The position numbers were made by a program, and so were the translations under genes. The notes under the pieces were generated by a model that ran no database searches, was not told where the DNA came from, and saw nothing but the letters and a program-made list of their open reading frames with translations. Shown piece after piece: positions 22,065-33,496 of a DNA stretch of 64,000 nt. Source of the DNA: Calvatia gigantea (lineage: Eukaryota > Basidiomycota > Agaricomycetes > Agaricales > Lycoperdaceae); NCBI GenBank assembly GCA_025093985.1, contig JACAAK010000006.1, positions 992,001 to 1,056,000 of the forward strand. The letters are read 5' to 3'. Each line of letters opens with the position of its first letter. Position 1 is the stretch's first letter.

Positions 22065-23368
22065 TATAATGGCAAAGCTGTTTTCACACTTGAAAATCAC
22101 TAATCTAAGGTATACAAGCCTAATTTAATGATTACATCAAACCTTGCTGTAGTAGTATGACCTAATCTAAGAGCCCAATAGTATAATAAAAAAGTACTTG
22201 ATCACTGTAGAATACTATGGCCATTGATGACAGATAGCAGTGGCTACAAGGTGACCACTGTGCTTAACTAAAAGCAATTTTAACAGTGTACCATATGACC
22301 AGTTGTAATTCCAGCCAGACCAGGTGGTAAAACCATTCCAATGTGTCTATACAGAGCTACAGGACCCCTCCAATGAGTCTAGACTCAAGAAATAAGTCCA
22401 ACATGCTTAATCTAAAAGGATGATCGGTGTGTTCACAAGGAAATGCCACCATTGTTAGATTAATAAACTCACTCAGCACTAATGATGTGTATGGATGTAT
22501 TCATGTACAATCCATGGGGATACATAGGAGGACAATTCATGTGACATTTGAAATCTCAGATGTTCTACATATTTAGAGAAGAATGCAGAACCAGAGAACA
22601 GGCTAGAACACAGCCCAGAACAAATGGATACCCAGAATCTTTATGTATTTCCAATGTTTCACTAATTTAATAGGTTGCAGCTCTCTTGGCATGCGATCTA
22701 ATCTACTGGTTTGTACCTTGCTTGATAATACATTCCTAGTTGTGTAATCATTATCTTGTCATACCAAGTACCCAAATAATATATAAACCCCCTTTGAGAT
22801 GTCAGATGTGGCAAGGAATCTACTAGCTATTGCCCAGCCTTCAGAGTACAGTAAAAAGTGACCTATTGTGCCTGAGCAAAGCAAAGTAATAAGTTCTTCT
22901 GAGATTAACTGGATTAAGTGACTTGAGCTAAGGTTGAGACCTTTTTAATCTAAGAAGAAGACCTTGGGCTTACTTGTGAAGTGAGCTTAGATTACAAGTG
23001 TATTGCATTGCTATACTGGTACTTGGAGTATTACAAGTGTAGGACAGTGCACTTCTGGTTATTGACTTGATAAGGGTGAATCTTAAGGAGTACCTGAGGT
23101 TCTGTGTCTTGTTGACTTCTTAGATAAGGGATGCAAGTTGTACTTTTTACAGTGTAACTTGACTTTACTTTTCTTAGTGAAGGTAGTTAGCTATTCTAGT
23201 GTTCTCTATGCATCATTGTTTTACATTACTTTGTGGAATTGTCCCTTATATTGTCAGATTGCCTCCCCACAAACTTGCCTTGTGCAGAAATCTTTTTAAT
23301 ATCTATTCTGTCAGCTTAATCTAAGCTGTACATCCCTATCACACTTAGTATTCTATTTCTGCCTCTTT
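22065..23368 (+). mobile_element. 1.3-kb non-coding element, copy 1
   Basis: 1304 bp with a perfect 5-bp TSD AGTGG (22060-22064 and 23369-23373), inside Copia-B RT. Read in this orientation it begins TATAATGGCAAAGC and ends TTCTGCCTCTTT. The second copy (54957-56262, inverted, 1306 bp) has the same ends and aligns along its length. There is no ORF of note and there are no terminal inverted repeats. A TATA box TATATAAACC is at 22790-22799, and about nine TAATCTAA/TTAGATTA-like octamers are scattered through it. Best guess: a solo LTR of a long-LTR retrotransposon not otherwise in the window. The TG-like start and 5-bp TSD fit, but the end is not CA. Confidence 0.75.
22790..22799 (+). promoter_or_regulatory. 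TATA box in the 1.3-kb element, copy 1
   Basis: TATATAAACC, about 725 bp from the element start. It is conserved in copy 2 (55537-55546, - strand) and identical to the Gypsy-2 LTR box. Confidence 0.45.
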
Positions 23369-26300
23369 AGTGGGCTCTTAGGTGGCCATCTGACTTTTGA
23401 AGAAATATCCAACAGTTTTTCACCATCTTTCTACCTTTTGGCAAGTCCACTAATTCATACACTCTGTATTTCTTCAATGTGTTGAGTTCTTTGATACATG
23501 CAGCCATCCTTTTGCCTTAATGGGCTCAGGAAGCTTAATCATGTCACAGAAGTTTTCAGACTCTCTATGCATGGTATTATGTACCATCAAAATCAAGTAC
23601 TCAATTAACTGTACTTCTCCCTCAGTGACAAGTCTTTCAATATCCATGCCATTATGATCATGTGATATCAGATCAGAGGATTCAGGAAAAGGAGGCATTT
23701 CAGGTAATTCCAGATGAGGAGGTAAATCAAATGGCTGAAGAGGATAACACTCAACTCTAACACATTGCCTGACATATTCAGGGTGATTTGTCCTAGCTCT
23801 TCACTCTCTTATTACTTTGTCCAGTACAGTGTTATTATGAACACACTGTTTTTTCTGTTGCTGTTCTTGTCAGTGAGCTCTATTGAGCTTGGATGTCTCT
23901 GCTCTCCATACATGTTACCAGGTCTAATAGGTGGCCTAGTCTGTCATTCCAAACAACATGGATCTATCTGATCAGGATCAATAGTGTGACACTTGGGGAT
24001 CTGAGTGGGTTCCTCATCAACTTCTACAGGATTTTCCCAATCTCTACAATTCTTATACCATCTAGCATATTCAGGCTCCTCCTCAATGGTTGTACCATGT
24101 TGAGGCAGTGACTCAATTGAGGTATGCTGTAAAGGTGATCAGTCTCCTGGTGAAGAAGCATGTGAAGGGGCACTACTTGTAGTGTAACCTTTTTAGGTTT
24201 GGGAGGCATGGGTGGAGAAGGTTGGGGTTTAGAGGTAGTATCAAAAGGTGAATGTGGAGGAAATGGAGTATCTCCAGTGTCATCTAAAAATGGTGGAGAA
24301 GGAGAATCATTGTTCTCTGTGCTTCATAGCAGATTTTTCCTCTGCTCTTTATGATTTGTAGGCCAGTTACTACTATCCACAATGATTCTAGACATTTAGG
24401 GAAATATTCCTTATTGAATATGGCATTTGGTGATATGAAGATCATGTTGCCTACTGTGTGCCACATGAAGATATAATTTTTGGATCCTTTATAACTGAGG
24501 AATATTATTTTCTCAGACTTCATAGACAATTTGTTTGGGTAGATCTCATTAGGTAGATAGATGTATGTGCTGCATCCAAATACACAGATATAAGATAGAT
24601 TAGGTTTAACCCTCAAATAACACTCAAAAGGTGTCTTTTATTGCAGACATGCAACTGATATACAATTATATAAATGCACTGCTGTGTTCAATACAAATTC
24701 CCACCAAGAGTCAGATAGACATGCCTGTAGCCATATAGCTTGGGTTTTCTCAAGGAGGGTGTGGTTCAGTCTTTTAGCCCTCCCATTTTGCTAATGCACA
24801 TGGGGTGCTGTAGTCTCATGGATGATTCCCTGCTTTGCAAACTATATCATTAAGTATTTGTTGATATACTCTCCTCCATTATTAGTGTGGAAGTACTTTA
24901 TCCACATACTGGAGAGGTTCTCTAATGTGCCAATAAGCTTCATGAGCTTCTCTGGAGCCTCAGACTTCTTTCAAAGAAGAACAATGTGTGTATGAGATGA
25001 AAAGTCATTTAATAACATCATTGCCCACTTATATTTGTAGTAACTAATGACTGGCAATTCCAGCAAGTCCAAGTGACATAACTTGAAGACTATAGTAGCT
25101 CATTTTGGATTCTTTAGAAAGGGTGCATTGTATATTTTGTCCTTGGCATATCTATCACAGACAGGTTTCTGGAAAGGAGGTGGAGATATCAGTACAATGC
25201 CATCAACATGCTTAAGCAGCTCAGATAGTGTATGATTGGAAGGATGTCCCATACAATAATGCCAGATATTATAATCAGGTTGGTGTAATGCTAATACAAC
25301 TGGCTTCTCCTTAGTCTCATGTATGATATATGTATACACATTATGAATGTTATTCATGAAATGATGTGAAGGCCAGATAGACAGTATAGCTTGTCCCAAT
25401 TCATCATGAATTGTGGTTCCTTTAACACTTGCCTCAAGAGTATGACCAGTTTAAAGAATCTGGCCTAAGGACATCAAATGTTGTACTAGTTGCTTGATAT
25501 AGTAGACCAGCATAATATGTGAAGTAGTGCTTTGGGTCAACCCATTTCTCTCTATGACATCATGCTAGAAGATAACAGATCCAACACCAGTCATCTGGTA
25601 GTTAGTGCCACCAGCTGCCTGGATTATGCCAAAATGGCCCATCTTGATCATGGTGAAATCTGTGATATCATTGGTGACATGATAAGAAGCCTCTAAATCT
25701 AGGAGCCAATCTGTTTCCTTTAATTCATGTTCTTTTTCTATTCTACATTTAGTACATGACTTGAGATCACAAATGTGATATGTTTCAAGCATGTTCTCCT
25801 TGAGGAGCCTAGCTCTACTCAACTTAGCATCAGTTGCCATACTTATAAGCAGTTTATATACCTGCTTAAATCCAACATTGTTGATAGCAGCTAACTAGCA
25901 TTCATTATGTGAAAAACTAATACAAGATACATGATAAGGACTACAAGGAGACAGACATGCCTGTACAGTGTCTATATAGCTGCAGCCTAGTCTGTGGAGA
26001 CTATATTGTCCCAACTCATTCTTGGTATTTCCAAGACTTCCTGCTCTTCAGCAGACATGCCTTGTATCTAAATCATGCCATCCCATCTGTAGACAGGATT
26101 TATCATTGTATTTAATTTTGGGAAAACTGAGAGGGAGAGAATGTACTAACCTACACCTGGCATCAAACATGTAATCTGACTTGTCATCTGAGTCAATTCC
26201 ATACATATCCTTTGGTGCCAGCTTCTTCTTGAACAGCTTGGGAATCTTGATGACTGCCAGCTTCTTGTGTTCTAGCTCCAGCCAAGCCTTATTCTCAATC

Positions 26301-26961
26301 ACTGTCATTGATGGTGCAACTGTATTATTGACTTCCATCAAATTGAACTTCTTCCATGGATTTACCTTACTATTAGTGGACACTGCATGGTTGTAGGCAT
26401 CCTATGCCTTAAGCATGTTGACTTTAGCCTTTACTGAAGGCTTGTAGGAGAAGGTGGGTTGTAGTGTAGTAATGTGCTCAGCAAGTGGTGGAGCCATAGA
26501 AGTTAGAGTAGATGAGTGAGAATGCCATGCTTCTATGACAAGAGTGTAAGTAGTGGAGGTGGTTGGCTAGGCAGTTGCCTACAACACAAAGTCCACATCT
26601 TCAATGTATCCAAAGGCTTGATGCCCAGACCCTTAACTCTGTCCTCCTCCTTCCTTTTTGCCCTTGTCCTTGCTGCAAGGACACCAATAATGTTTCTTCT
26701 CCTCACTTTCCTACTGACCAGCTGGCTTCTGCTGCTGCTACTACTGGGGCTACTGTCCTTGTGGATGCTGTCCACTCTGCTGATACCTGTATTGCTGCTA
26801 CTACTGCTGCCCACCACCTTGATATACCATAAAGCATACTCTTTGCACATGGGAGATCTGGTTACTAGAATAAGCAGCAATGATGCTGCTGTGGGCCTTG
26901 TCCCATGTTAACTCATGGAGGGATATGTTGGACATGAGAGGGATTTGAGTGATGTGGCTCA
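23369..26961 (-). pseudogene. gag-pol: Copia-B gag, protease, integrase and RT N-terminus
   Basis: From right to left: a Gag fragment (QIPLMSNISLHELTWDKAH, about 26900), a Gln-rich repeat with a degenerate knuckle (YWCPCSKDKGKK, about 26680), protease WLLDLEASYHVTNDI (about 25700; DSG is now DLE), pre-integrase WHYCMGHPSNHTL (about 25250), integrase core (24600-25100), GCSTYIYLPNE (about 24560), and RT VDLPKGRKMVKNCWIFLQKS ending at 23374. Many stops. The Gag N-terminus is absent. The + strand Leu-rich frame at 26516-26911 is the antisense of the Gln-rich repeat and is not a gene. Confidence 0.8.
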
Positions 26962-27303
26962 TTTTTTTTTTTTTTTAAATCAAGGCTTACACCAATTTAT
27001 AATGCAGTGCCTAATCACAGTCCACATGTAGCAAAGTACAAATGCCCATACTACAAATTCTAATGGGTTGAGAGTAATCTACCCTTTATGACCAGCCCAA
27101 CCCAGCCTAAGCAGTATCCTACCCAAACTGAGCCAAGCTGCCCTCTACTGACTAAATCCCCCAGTTTTCTGAAATGCCTATTACATTGGAGGGAACCCAG
27201 TTGCCCAGGTCCCATAGTATACACCTAGTGCTACATTGTCATGAAGTGGTGGCATCCTGATTGTCTCTTAAGCAGCAGGCCCAGTGGCAATAGTGGCCAT
27301 GTC
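26962..27303 (-). mobile_element. LINE 3' fragment (LINE-0), old
   Basis: Poly(T) at 26962-26976, then the family's conserved 3' tail (AAATCAAGGCTTACACCAAT here) and part of the 3' UTR, on the - strand. It is heavily CpG-depleted compared with LINE-g: GCGGTGCCCGATCGCAG has become GCAGTGCCTAATCACAG. 5'-truncated at about 27303. It marks the end of the Copia-B sequence; no clear TSD was found. Confidence 0.85.
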
Positions 27304-27384
27304 AGGAATAACACACAGAGAGAGGAAAGAGTGAAGGATAGGTAGAGAGAAAGCTCAGACATAGACACAGACACAGACACAAAC
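27304..27384. repeat. Purine-rich spacer with ACAGAC microsatellite
   Basis: 81 bp of purine-rich sequence ending in an (ACAGAC)n-like run (about 27358-27383). No homology seen to the other elements. Confidence 0.4.
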
Positions 27385-27440
27385 TGTTATGAACTTACCA
27401 CATTCCCAATCTCTTCCTATTTGCATATTAACCTTCTACC
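27385..27440 (+). repeat. Older Gypsy-2 5' LTR (G2b), left 56 bp
   Basis: TGTTATGAACTTACCACA matches the start of the reverse-complemented Gypsy-2 LTR. The LTR is interrupted by G1d and continues at 40462. Confidence 0.8.
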
Positions 27441-27746
27441 TGTTATGACCTTAGTCTGAGTAAACCTTAGGTTGCAACTTAGGCTAAGACTTGAGGGCGA
27501 GTAAGGGAAGGGAGAACTAGGTGGTTAAGCATACCGAATACAGGAGTATGTATGTATGCTTAAGTACAATAGACATCCAGTTGAACAGATGGAGGTAGCT
27601 ACATGAAACATCCAACGATAATAGCATAGTAGTCTTATGAGTCAATACTTGGAGATTACTGGTACTGGAATAGATGAAACAGATATCGGACATATCAGAA
27701 TAAAGATAAACATGGGGTGGACACAAATAGGTGAAAGTTCACAACA
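27441..27746 (-). repeat. G1d 3' LTR
   Basis: 306 bp, TGTTATGACC to TTCACAACA on +. The adjoining polypurine tract (GGGGGGTAT on the - strand) is at 27747-27755. Confidence 0.95.
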
Positions 27747-27764
27747 ATACCCCCCGATTAGGCT

Positions 27765-28754
27765 TTATGCCTCAGGAAGCTCATCGAAGTCTCCATTTAC
27801 TATGGCAGCTATGAGTGCTTTCTTGGTGGCAGCAATGAGGAATTTTCCATCATTGGATTGCACTAAGAAGATGGGTGAGTGGCTTCACCTGTCTTGTCAG
27901 ATAGGGACTGGGATGCCATTGTATGGGAAATTGGTGGTAGTGGAGCTGTCCCAGTAGTTCTTGACTATTGAGTTCCAATAATGTTGGTCCTTTTCTTGTC
28001 CTGGTAGCATAGTGTGGAATCTTGTGGGTGGGAGAAAAACTGATACAAGCTGTGGCAGTGTGATGGTTTTTATGAAGTGACGGAGGGCATTGACTTCCTC
28101 TTTCATAGAGACAGTGGTTTCTTCATCCATAGGGGTGTCAGTGCAGGTTGGTGGCATGGGGTTGACTATGTCATGCAATTTGGAGAGGGTGACATGAATC
28201 CTGTTGACTAGGGTGTTGATGTCAGGGTCCTCATTCGACTTGTCTCTCCCAAGCAACTTCATGGCTATGTCAGCGAGCTCAAGGAATATGTTAGCAATGT
28301 TGAGGTGGTTAAAGACCTCAAGGCCCAGGTCAATTCAGCTTTGGAGTTCTTGGACATGATCTTGTTTGTTAGGGGTGAGGGTGGATTGGTCTAGTGCTTG
28401 GAAGATGGTGGGAATGTGTTGGTTAGTGGAGGAGGATGCATTAGTGAATCCGGCATACATGTTAGCAAAGGTGATGCAGGTGGTGGCAAGGGTAATGTGT
28501 CAGTTCACCACTAGCCATTTGTTTTGGGTGGTGATGTTTTCAATTTCACTGTTGGTAGCCTTGTCGATGTCCTTGAGTAGAGCTTTGAGGAGGCCTTGTG
28601 CTGGAGATGGTGTTTTGGCAAGGTTGAAGCAAGTTCTTTGGGAAGCTGGTGCTCTGCTGCTGCCTGGTTCTGGGAATGGCAAGGATGAGATTCTGGTAGG
28701 GGTGGGGTGTACAAGGGAGTCAATAGCAATGCAGTTGGGTTGGGAGGCAGGCAT
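27765..28754 (-). pseudogene. Gypsy-1 ORF3, G1d copy
   Basis: Frame of exactly 330 codons (stop included) from MPASQPNCIAIDS at 28754 to NGDFDELPEA with TAA at 27765-27767. It begins six bases after the pol stop. Length and frame are kept from end to end, with no indel, but TGA codons interrupt it near 28500, 28335 and 27900. At least the last ones sit where CGA would decay to TGA: G1a has CAA at one of the same positions. The best conserved parts are KATNSEIENITTQNKWLV, NMYAGFTNASSSTNQHIP and TPMDEETTVSMKEEVNAL. No known domain recognised. See G1e for the equal-length copy. Confidence 0.8.
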
Positions 28755-28760
28755 GTTTGT

Positions 28761-31700
28761 TTAGTTTCTTTGTCTGGGCTGTTTGTTTGATGCTTTTTTG
28801 TGTTTTCTGCCCCCTCTTTTATGGGTATCCTCTGGATGCCTCTTTAGGTAGTCTCGTATGGCGTCTTTCACATTCTCCAAATTGGACTCCACTGTCCACA
28901 TATCTTCTTCATTGCTATACCCCTTCCAGTGGACTAGGAATTGATATTCCCTTCTCTGTTTTCTTCGTCCATGGATTTCTTCTACTTCATACTCTTCTTC
29001 ATTGTTGATGATCACTGGGGTGGGTACTGGTGTCTTTTCTTGACTTGGGAACTTGGCATGGTGTGCTGGGGTCAGGAGTTGTTCATTGAACACATCATGG
29101 ATAGCCCATCCATCTGGTAGCGTTAGCCAGTATGCTGCTTCTCCTATCTTTTCCTTAATGAGAAAAGGTCCATACCGTTTTTGGCCTAGCTTCTTTGATG
29201 TCTGATTGGTATGAATGTTTGTGTTTTCCAGCCATACCACATTACCTATTTGGTATGTTTTGGTGTGGGTTTTGTTTCAGTCATATTGCTGTTTCATCTT
29301 TTCTTAGTACGTGCATAGTGCTGATGAGGCATTGTCTCGGGTGGCCTGAAGTCCTTTCAGGAAATCTGTGGCCACTGGATTGTTTGTTGTTAATTTGTTT
29401 TTCCCTTTCCATGGGTTTCTTCCATAGTTTAGGAAGAATGGCATTACCTGTGTTCCTTCATGTTGTTTGTCATTATACTGGAATTCTGCAATGGGGAGCC
29501 ATTCTGCCCAGTTGTCTTGGTTGTAATTGCAGTATAAGTGGATGTATGTTTCTACTTCTCTGTTGATGCATTCTGTTTGTCTGTTGGTTTGTGGGTGATA
29601 TGCTGTTGATAGGTTCCGTTCTATGCTGAGTCCTTTGAATAGTTCTTTGGTGAATTCTGATGTGAACTGAGGTCCTCGGTCACTAAGTACTTTCCTTGGT
29701 AGTCCATGTAGCTTCCATATTTTGTCTCAATACTGTATATCTTCACAATATTTTTGGATGAAACATCTGTGGTAGTCGCTGTGAGTCATATCATTTTTGT
29801 AAAACAATCTATGATGACCAGTATTGTGTCCTTTCCTTCTGACTCCAGTAGTGGCCCAATCATATCGATGCTAATTTCTTCCCAAGGTCCATTCAGGACT
29901 GGGAGGGGATATAGTGGTGATTTGAGCAGTGTTGTCCTTGTCTTGTTTCTCTGGCAGGCTTGGCATCCTCAGATGTATCTTTTTATGTCCTTTCGCACTG
30001 TTGGCCACCAGTAATTGCAGCTGATTAGTTCCATCATCCTGTGTTGGCCTGGATGTCCTGCATCTGGGATATCATGATACTGTGTTAGGATTTCTTCTTG
30101 TAGCTTTGGGTTAGGTGGGACGTATGCACTGTTTTGTCTGTAGACTACTTTATCATGTTCAATGAGTTGGGAGTCCTGTTTTTTCAGTTTAGTCAGGACC
30201 GTTGTCTCTCGTTGGGTTCGGTTTCAAATTTTCTCTAGGAGGTCTGGCTGGATGAACAATTCTGCTTGTAGGAGTATTGTGCTATCTGCACTGTTGGTTT
30301 GTAGCCAGCTTTCCCAGATCATGGTAACTAGCTTATCTTCCTGCCCTTCCAGTTTTTGGTGGATTCGGGATAGTAGGTCAGCTTTCATGTTTGTTTTTCC
30401 AGGCACATGTCATAGTATGAAGTTGTAGTCCTATAGTTGCAGGTACCATTGTACTTGTCATCCATTCAGTTTCTGTGGTTCCCTATAGTATTTCAGGTTT
30501 TCGTGATTGGTCCAGATTTCAAACTTTTCTTTGACATAGAGGAGGTAATGTCTCCACTCTTTCAAGGCATGAACGATTGCTAGTAGCTCTTTGTCGTATA
30601 TTTCATAGTTTCGTTTGGCTGGTGATAATGTTTGTGAGGTGAAGGCAGTGTAGTGCCATTTGTCTTCTTGCTGTTGTGACAGCACACCTCCTAGTGCATA
30701 ATCTGACATGTCGACTTCCACCCTGGATTGACCTTGTCTTTGCGGTAATGTTAGGACAGGTTCCTCAGTGATACATTTCTTGAGTTGGTTGAAGGCAGTC
30801 TGATGTTCTTTGGCCCATTCCCATGCTGTTGCTCCTTTGAGTTTGTTTAGTGGTCCTGCAATTTTGCTGAAGTCTTTGATGAAGTGTCAGTAATAGTTGG
30901 TGAAGCCCAGGAATCTTTCTACTCCTTTGGTATTTTTTGGCTCAGGCCATTCCCATACTGATTTTACTTTTTCTTCTTCCATCTCAATTCGCCTGTGTCC
31001 CACTTTAACCCCTAGCATTGGAATCTCTTCTGTATCAAAGATGTATTTAGTCCATTTAAAGCACAGGTTATATTGGGTGGCTCACTCTAGGAATCATACT
31101 GTTTGTTCCTTCAGCTGTTCTTTGCTGTTACCTGGGATAGTGAAGTTGTCCATATAGTTCACGATATCTCCATTCTGTAGTAGGTCTTGGAAGATGCTTG
31201 TCATCATTCTGGAGAAGGTTCCTGGTGAGTTGCTTAGGCCAAAATACATGACCATTGGTTTGAAAAGTCCTTCATTGGTAAGGAAAGCTGCCTTCCATTC
31301 ATCTCCTTCTTTGATCCTGACATTGTTGTATCCCCAGATGATGTCAAGTTTATTAAAATATTTTGCTTTCCTGAGTTTGTTGATTACTTCACTGATTCTT
31401 GGTAGTGGTGTTTTATCTTTGACCACCACATTGTTCAGTTGCCTGTAGTCTTGAATTAACCTCTTGGACCTGTCTTTCTTTGGAATAAAGAATGTCAGAG
31501 CTGCATATGGGGATTTCAATGGTCGTATTCATCCTGATTCTAGGTTTTCCCTGATAAATGCCTTGAGTTCGTCCTGTTCTTTGACCATCATGTTATATGT
31601 CCCTGCACTTATTTCCTTTGGGGCATCCTCAGTTAGGATTATCTTGTGGTCCCATTCAGTTCATTCTGGGAGCTTGTTGAACATTGTCTTGTTGAATAAG

Positions 31701-32286
31701 TGTGTGAACGGTTGTACATAGTCTGGTAGGTCTTCCAGTTTGGTCGGGTCTGGTTCATCTTCTTCTTCCCATAGATCTTCTGTAGTGGCTATGCTTTGTA
31801 TTTTTCCTGTAATAGGTATATTCTGATGGGGGAATTGACATCCTGGCAGGCATCAGGTGAATTTGATTTGTCCATTTTCCCAATTCACTTCTAGGTTGTG
31901 TTTCACTAGCCAGTCATGTTCTAAAAATATTTCTGCCCTGCCTTGTAGTTGTACGACGGATGCCTCAATTTGTTCTTTGTGTCCTTGGATATCTATGTTG
32001 ATTGTGGCCATCTCTGTTACCCTTCCACCTTGGTTTGGTGTCCCATCTGCATTTAATACCAAAATTTGCTGTTCTAGTGTTCAGGTGGGGAGTCCTTCTT
32101 TGTCTACTAGTTTTTTGCTGATGCTGCTGGTCATGCATCCTGAGTCTATGATTGTATTGACTGTGATCTCCTTTTTCATGGTTTGTATTTTTCCTTTTAG
32201 GTTTAGTTTGTGCTTTCTTCTCTAAGGAATTGTGTAAAATTTGTCTGATATCCTAGATACAAGTTTTTTGACTCTCGAGGTAGCAC
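28761..32286 (-). pseudogene. pol: Gypsy-1 pol, G1d copy
   Basis: Protease near 32130 with intact IIDSGCMTSSI; retropepsin-like C-terminal part at 31853-32062. RT is about 30950-31620, with KLDIIWGYNNVRIKEGD (first Asp kept) and YMDN at the active site (Asn codon 31145-31147). RNase H about 30220-30760, integrase about 29280-30160, GPY/F at 28990-29240, and a chromodomain (YQFLVHWKGYSNEEDMWTVE, about 28890-28960). The stop TAA is at 28761-28763. Pol is read in the -1 frame relative to gag and overlaps its end. Several TGA stops (e.g. near 31860, 31660, 29275). Confidence 0.9.
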
Positions 32287-33166
32287 CTACTCAGAGTCCT
32301 CAGAAAAATCCTTTTTCTCTTCTTTGGCAGTTTCTTCTATCCCCTGAACTTGGATCTTCTTGGGTACAGTGCAAGTTTTGGCTATATGTCCCTTCTTGCT
32401 GCAATTGTAGTATATTAACCCTTTGGGTTTTTTGCAGTCTTTGGTGATGTGTCTGAAAATGCCACAGTTGTAACATTTCAGTTCTCCTTTGTCATTGAAG
32501 ACGTAGTGTCGACTTCCTATCTCCATGGGTTCACCCATTCCTCCGTAGGTGGTGCCAGTGTTTGTTTTCCTATCTCCTCAGTACTCAGATGCTTTATACT
32601 CTTGTCTGATGGAGAGTATGGCTTCTTTCCATTCCACATATGTGTCTGGTCTGGCTGAAGGTGGATAACCAGTGATTGTATGTATGATATCCTGTCAGGT
32701 GTTTTTCCTAAGTAGGAACATAGTGTGTTTGCTATTGGTCTTGGCTTTGCTTTTCAAGACTTTGAATTCGATTAGGTAATCAGCAGTGTTTTGATTTCCT
32801 TGTTTGAACTTTTCAATTTGCCATTCTGCTTTACTGTTTGAGGCATCATCTGAGAAGGTCCTTCTGAAGTCCTCAGAGAAGACCTTCCAGTCTACTAAGT
32901 CTTCGGATTCTAGGATGGTTGGTGCCTTTATGGCCACATAAGCTCCTGCTGTTCCTCCTTGCAGCCTGGCTAGGACTGCTATAGCTCAGTCATCAGCTGA
33001 GGTGATTTTGTTAAATTTCATAAAGAGCATCATAGCTCTCCACCAATCATCAAATTTGGTGTGGGTGCTGTCAAAGAATCCCAGGTCTGGCACTAAGCCT
33101 TTTCTGCTGGGTGTTGTTGTGGGTACTACTGCATTGTTGGTCATATCGGAGTCAGTTTCTGATTCT
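32287..33166 (-). pseudogene. gag: Gypsy-1 gag of G1d, C-terminal part
   Basis: Runs from the G1e insertion at 33166 to the TAG at 32287-32289. It holds the capsid-like region (QIEKFKQGNQNTADYLIEFK, about 32800) and two CCHC knuckles: CYNCGIFRHITKDC (about 32460) and YYNCSKKGHIAKTC (about 32400, first Cys lost). TGA stops near 32990, 32695 and 32580. The N-terminus lies beyond G1e at 39829-40071. Confidence 0.85.
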
Positions 33167-33171
33167 GTTTC

Positions 33172-33478
33172 TGTTACGACCTTAGTCTGAGTAAACCTCA
33201 GGTTGCAACTTGGGCTAAGACTTGAGGGTGAGTAAGGGGAGGAGAACTAGAGATGGTTAAGTGTACTGAATACAGGAATATGTATGTATGCTTAAATACA
33301 GTAGACATCCAGTTGAACGGATGGAGGTAACTATGTGAAACATCCAATGATAATAGTACAGTAGTTACTGTGAGTCAATACTTGGAGATCGCTGGACTGG
33401 AATAGGTGAAACAGGTATAGGACAGAGTAGAATGCAGACAAGTACAGAGTGGATATGAATAGGCAAAAGTTCACAACA
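33172..33478 (-). repeat. G1e 3' LTR
   Basis: 307 bp, TGTTACGACC to TTCACAACA on +. The polypurine tract (- strand GGGGGGTAT) is adjacent at 33479-33487. Confidence 0.95.
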
Positions 33479-33496
33479 ATACCCCCCGATTAGGCT

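Larger units (their letters stand above)
5867..26961 (-). mobile_element. Copia-B, 5'-truncated, carrying nested insertions
   Basis: Ty1/Copia element on the - strand. Its 3' LTR is 5867-6234 plus 20607-20632, split by Copia-A. The coding part runs 20640-26961 in Copia order (gag, protease, integrase, RT, RNase H). RT is split by a 1.3-kb non-coding element at 22065-23368. The 5' part of gag and the 5' LTR are missing; the sequence stops at a LINE poly(T) at 26962. Without the insertions about 5.4 kb remains, normal for a near-complete Copia. The whole element is AT-rich, CpG-poor and full of stops. Confidence 0.85.

Noticed and set aside
22065..23368. 1.3-kb element as a hAT-type MITE (CAGTAAAG-like end in copy 2).
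   Set aside because: The CAG belongs to the LINE flank, the ends are not inverted repeats and the clean TSD is 5 bp, not 8.
26516..26911. Leu-rich + strand frame resembling a membrane protein.
   Set aside because: It is the antisense of the CAG/CAA-rich Gln repeat of Copia-B Gag.
30897..31157. + strand frames over Gypsy-1 pol repeated at 36922-37182 and 37489-37746.
   Set aside because: They recur only because pol on the other strand recurs; no independent conservation.
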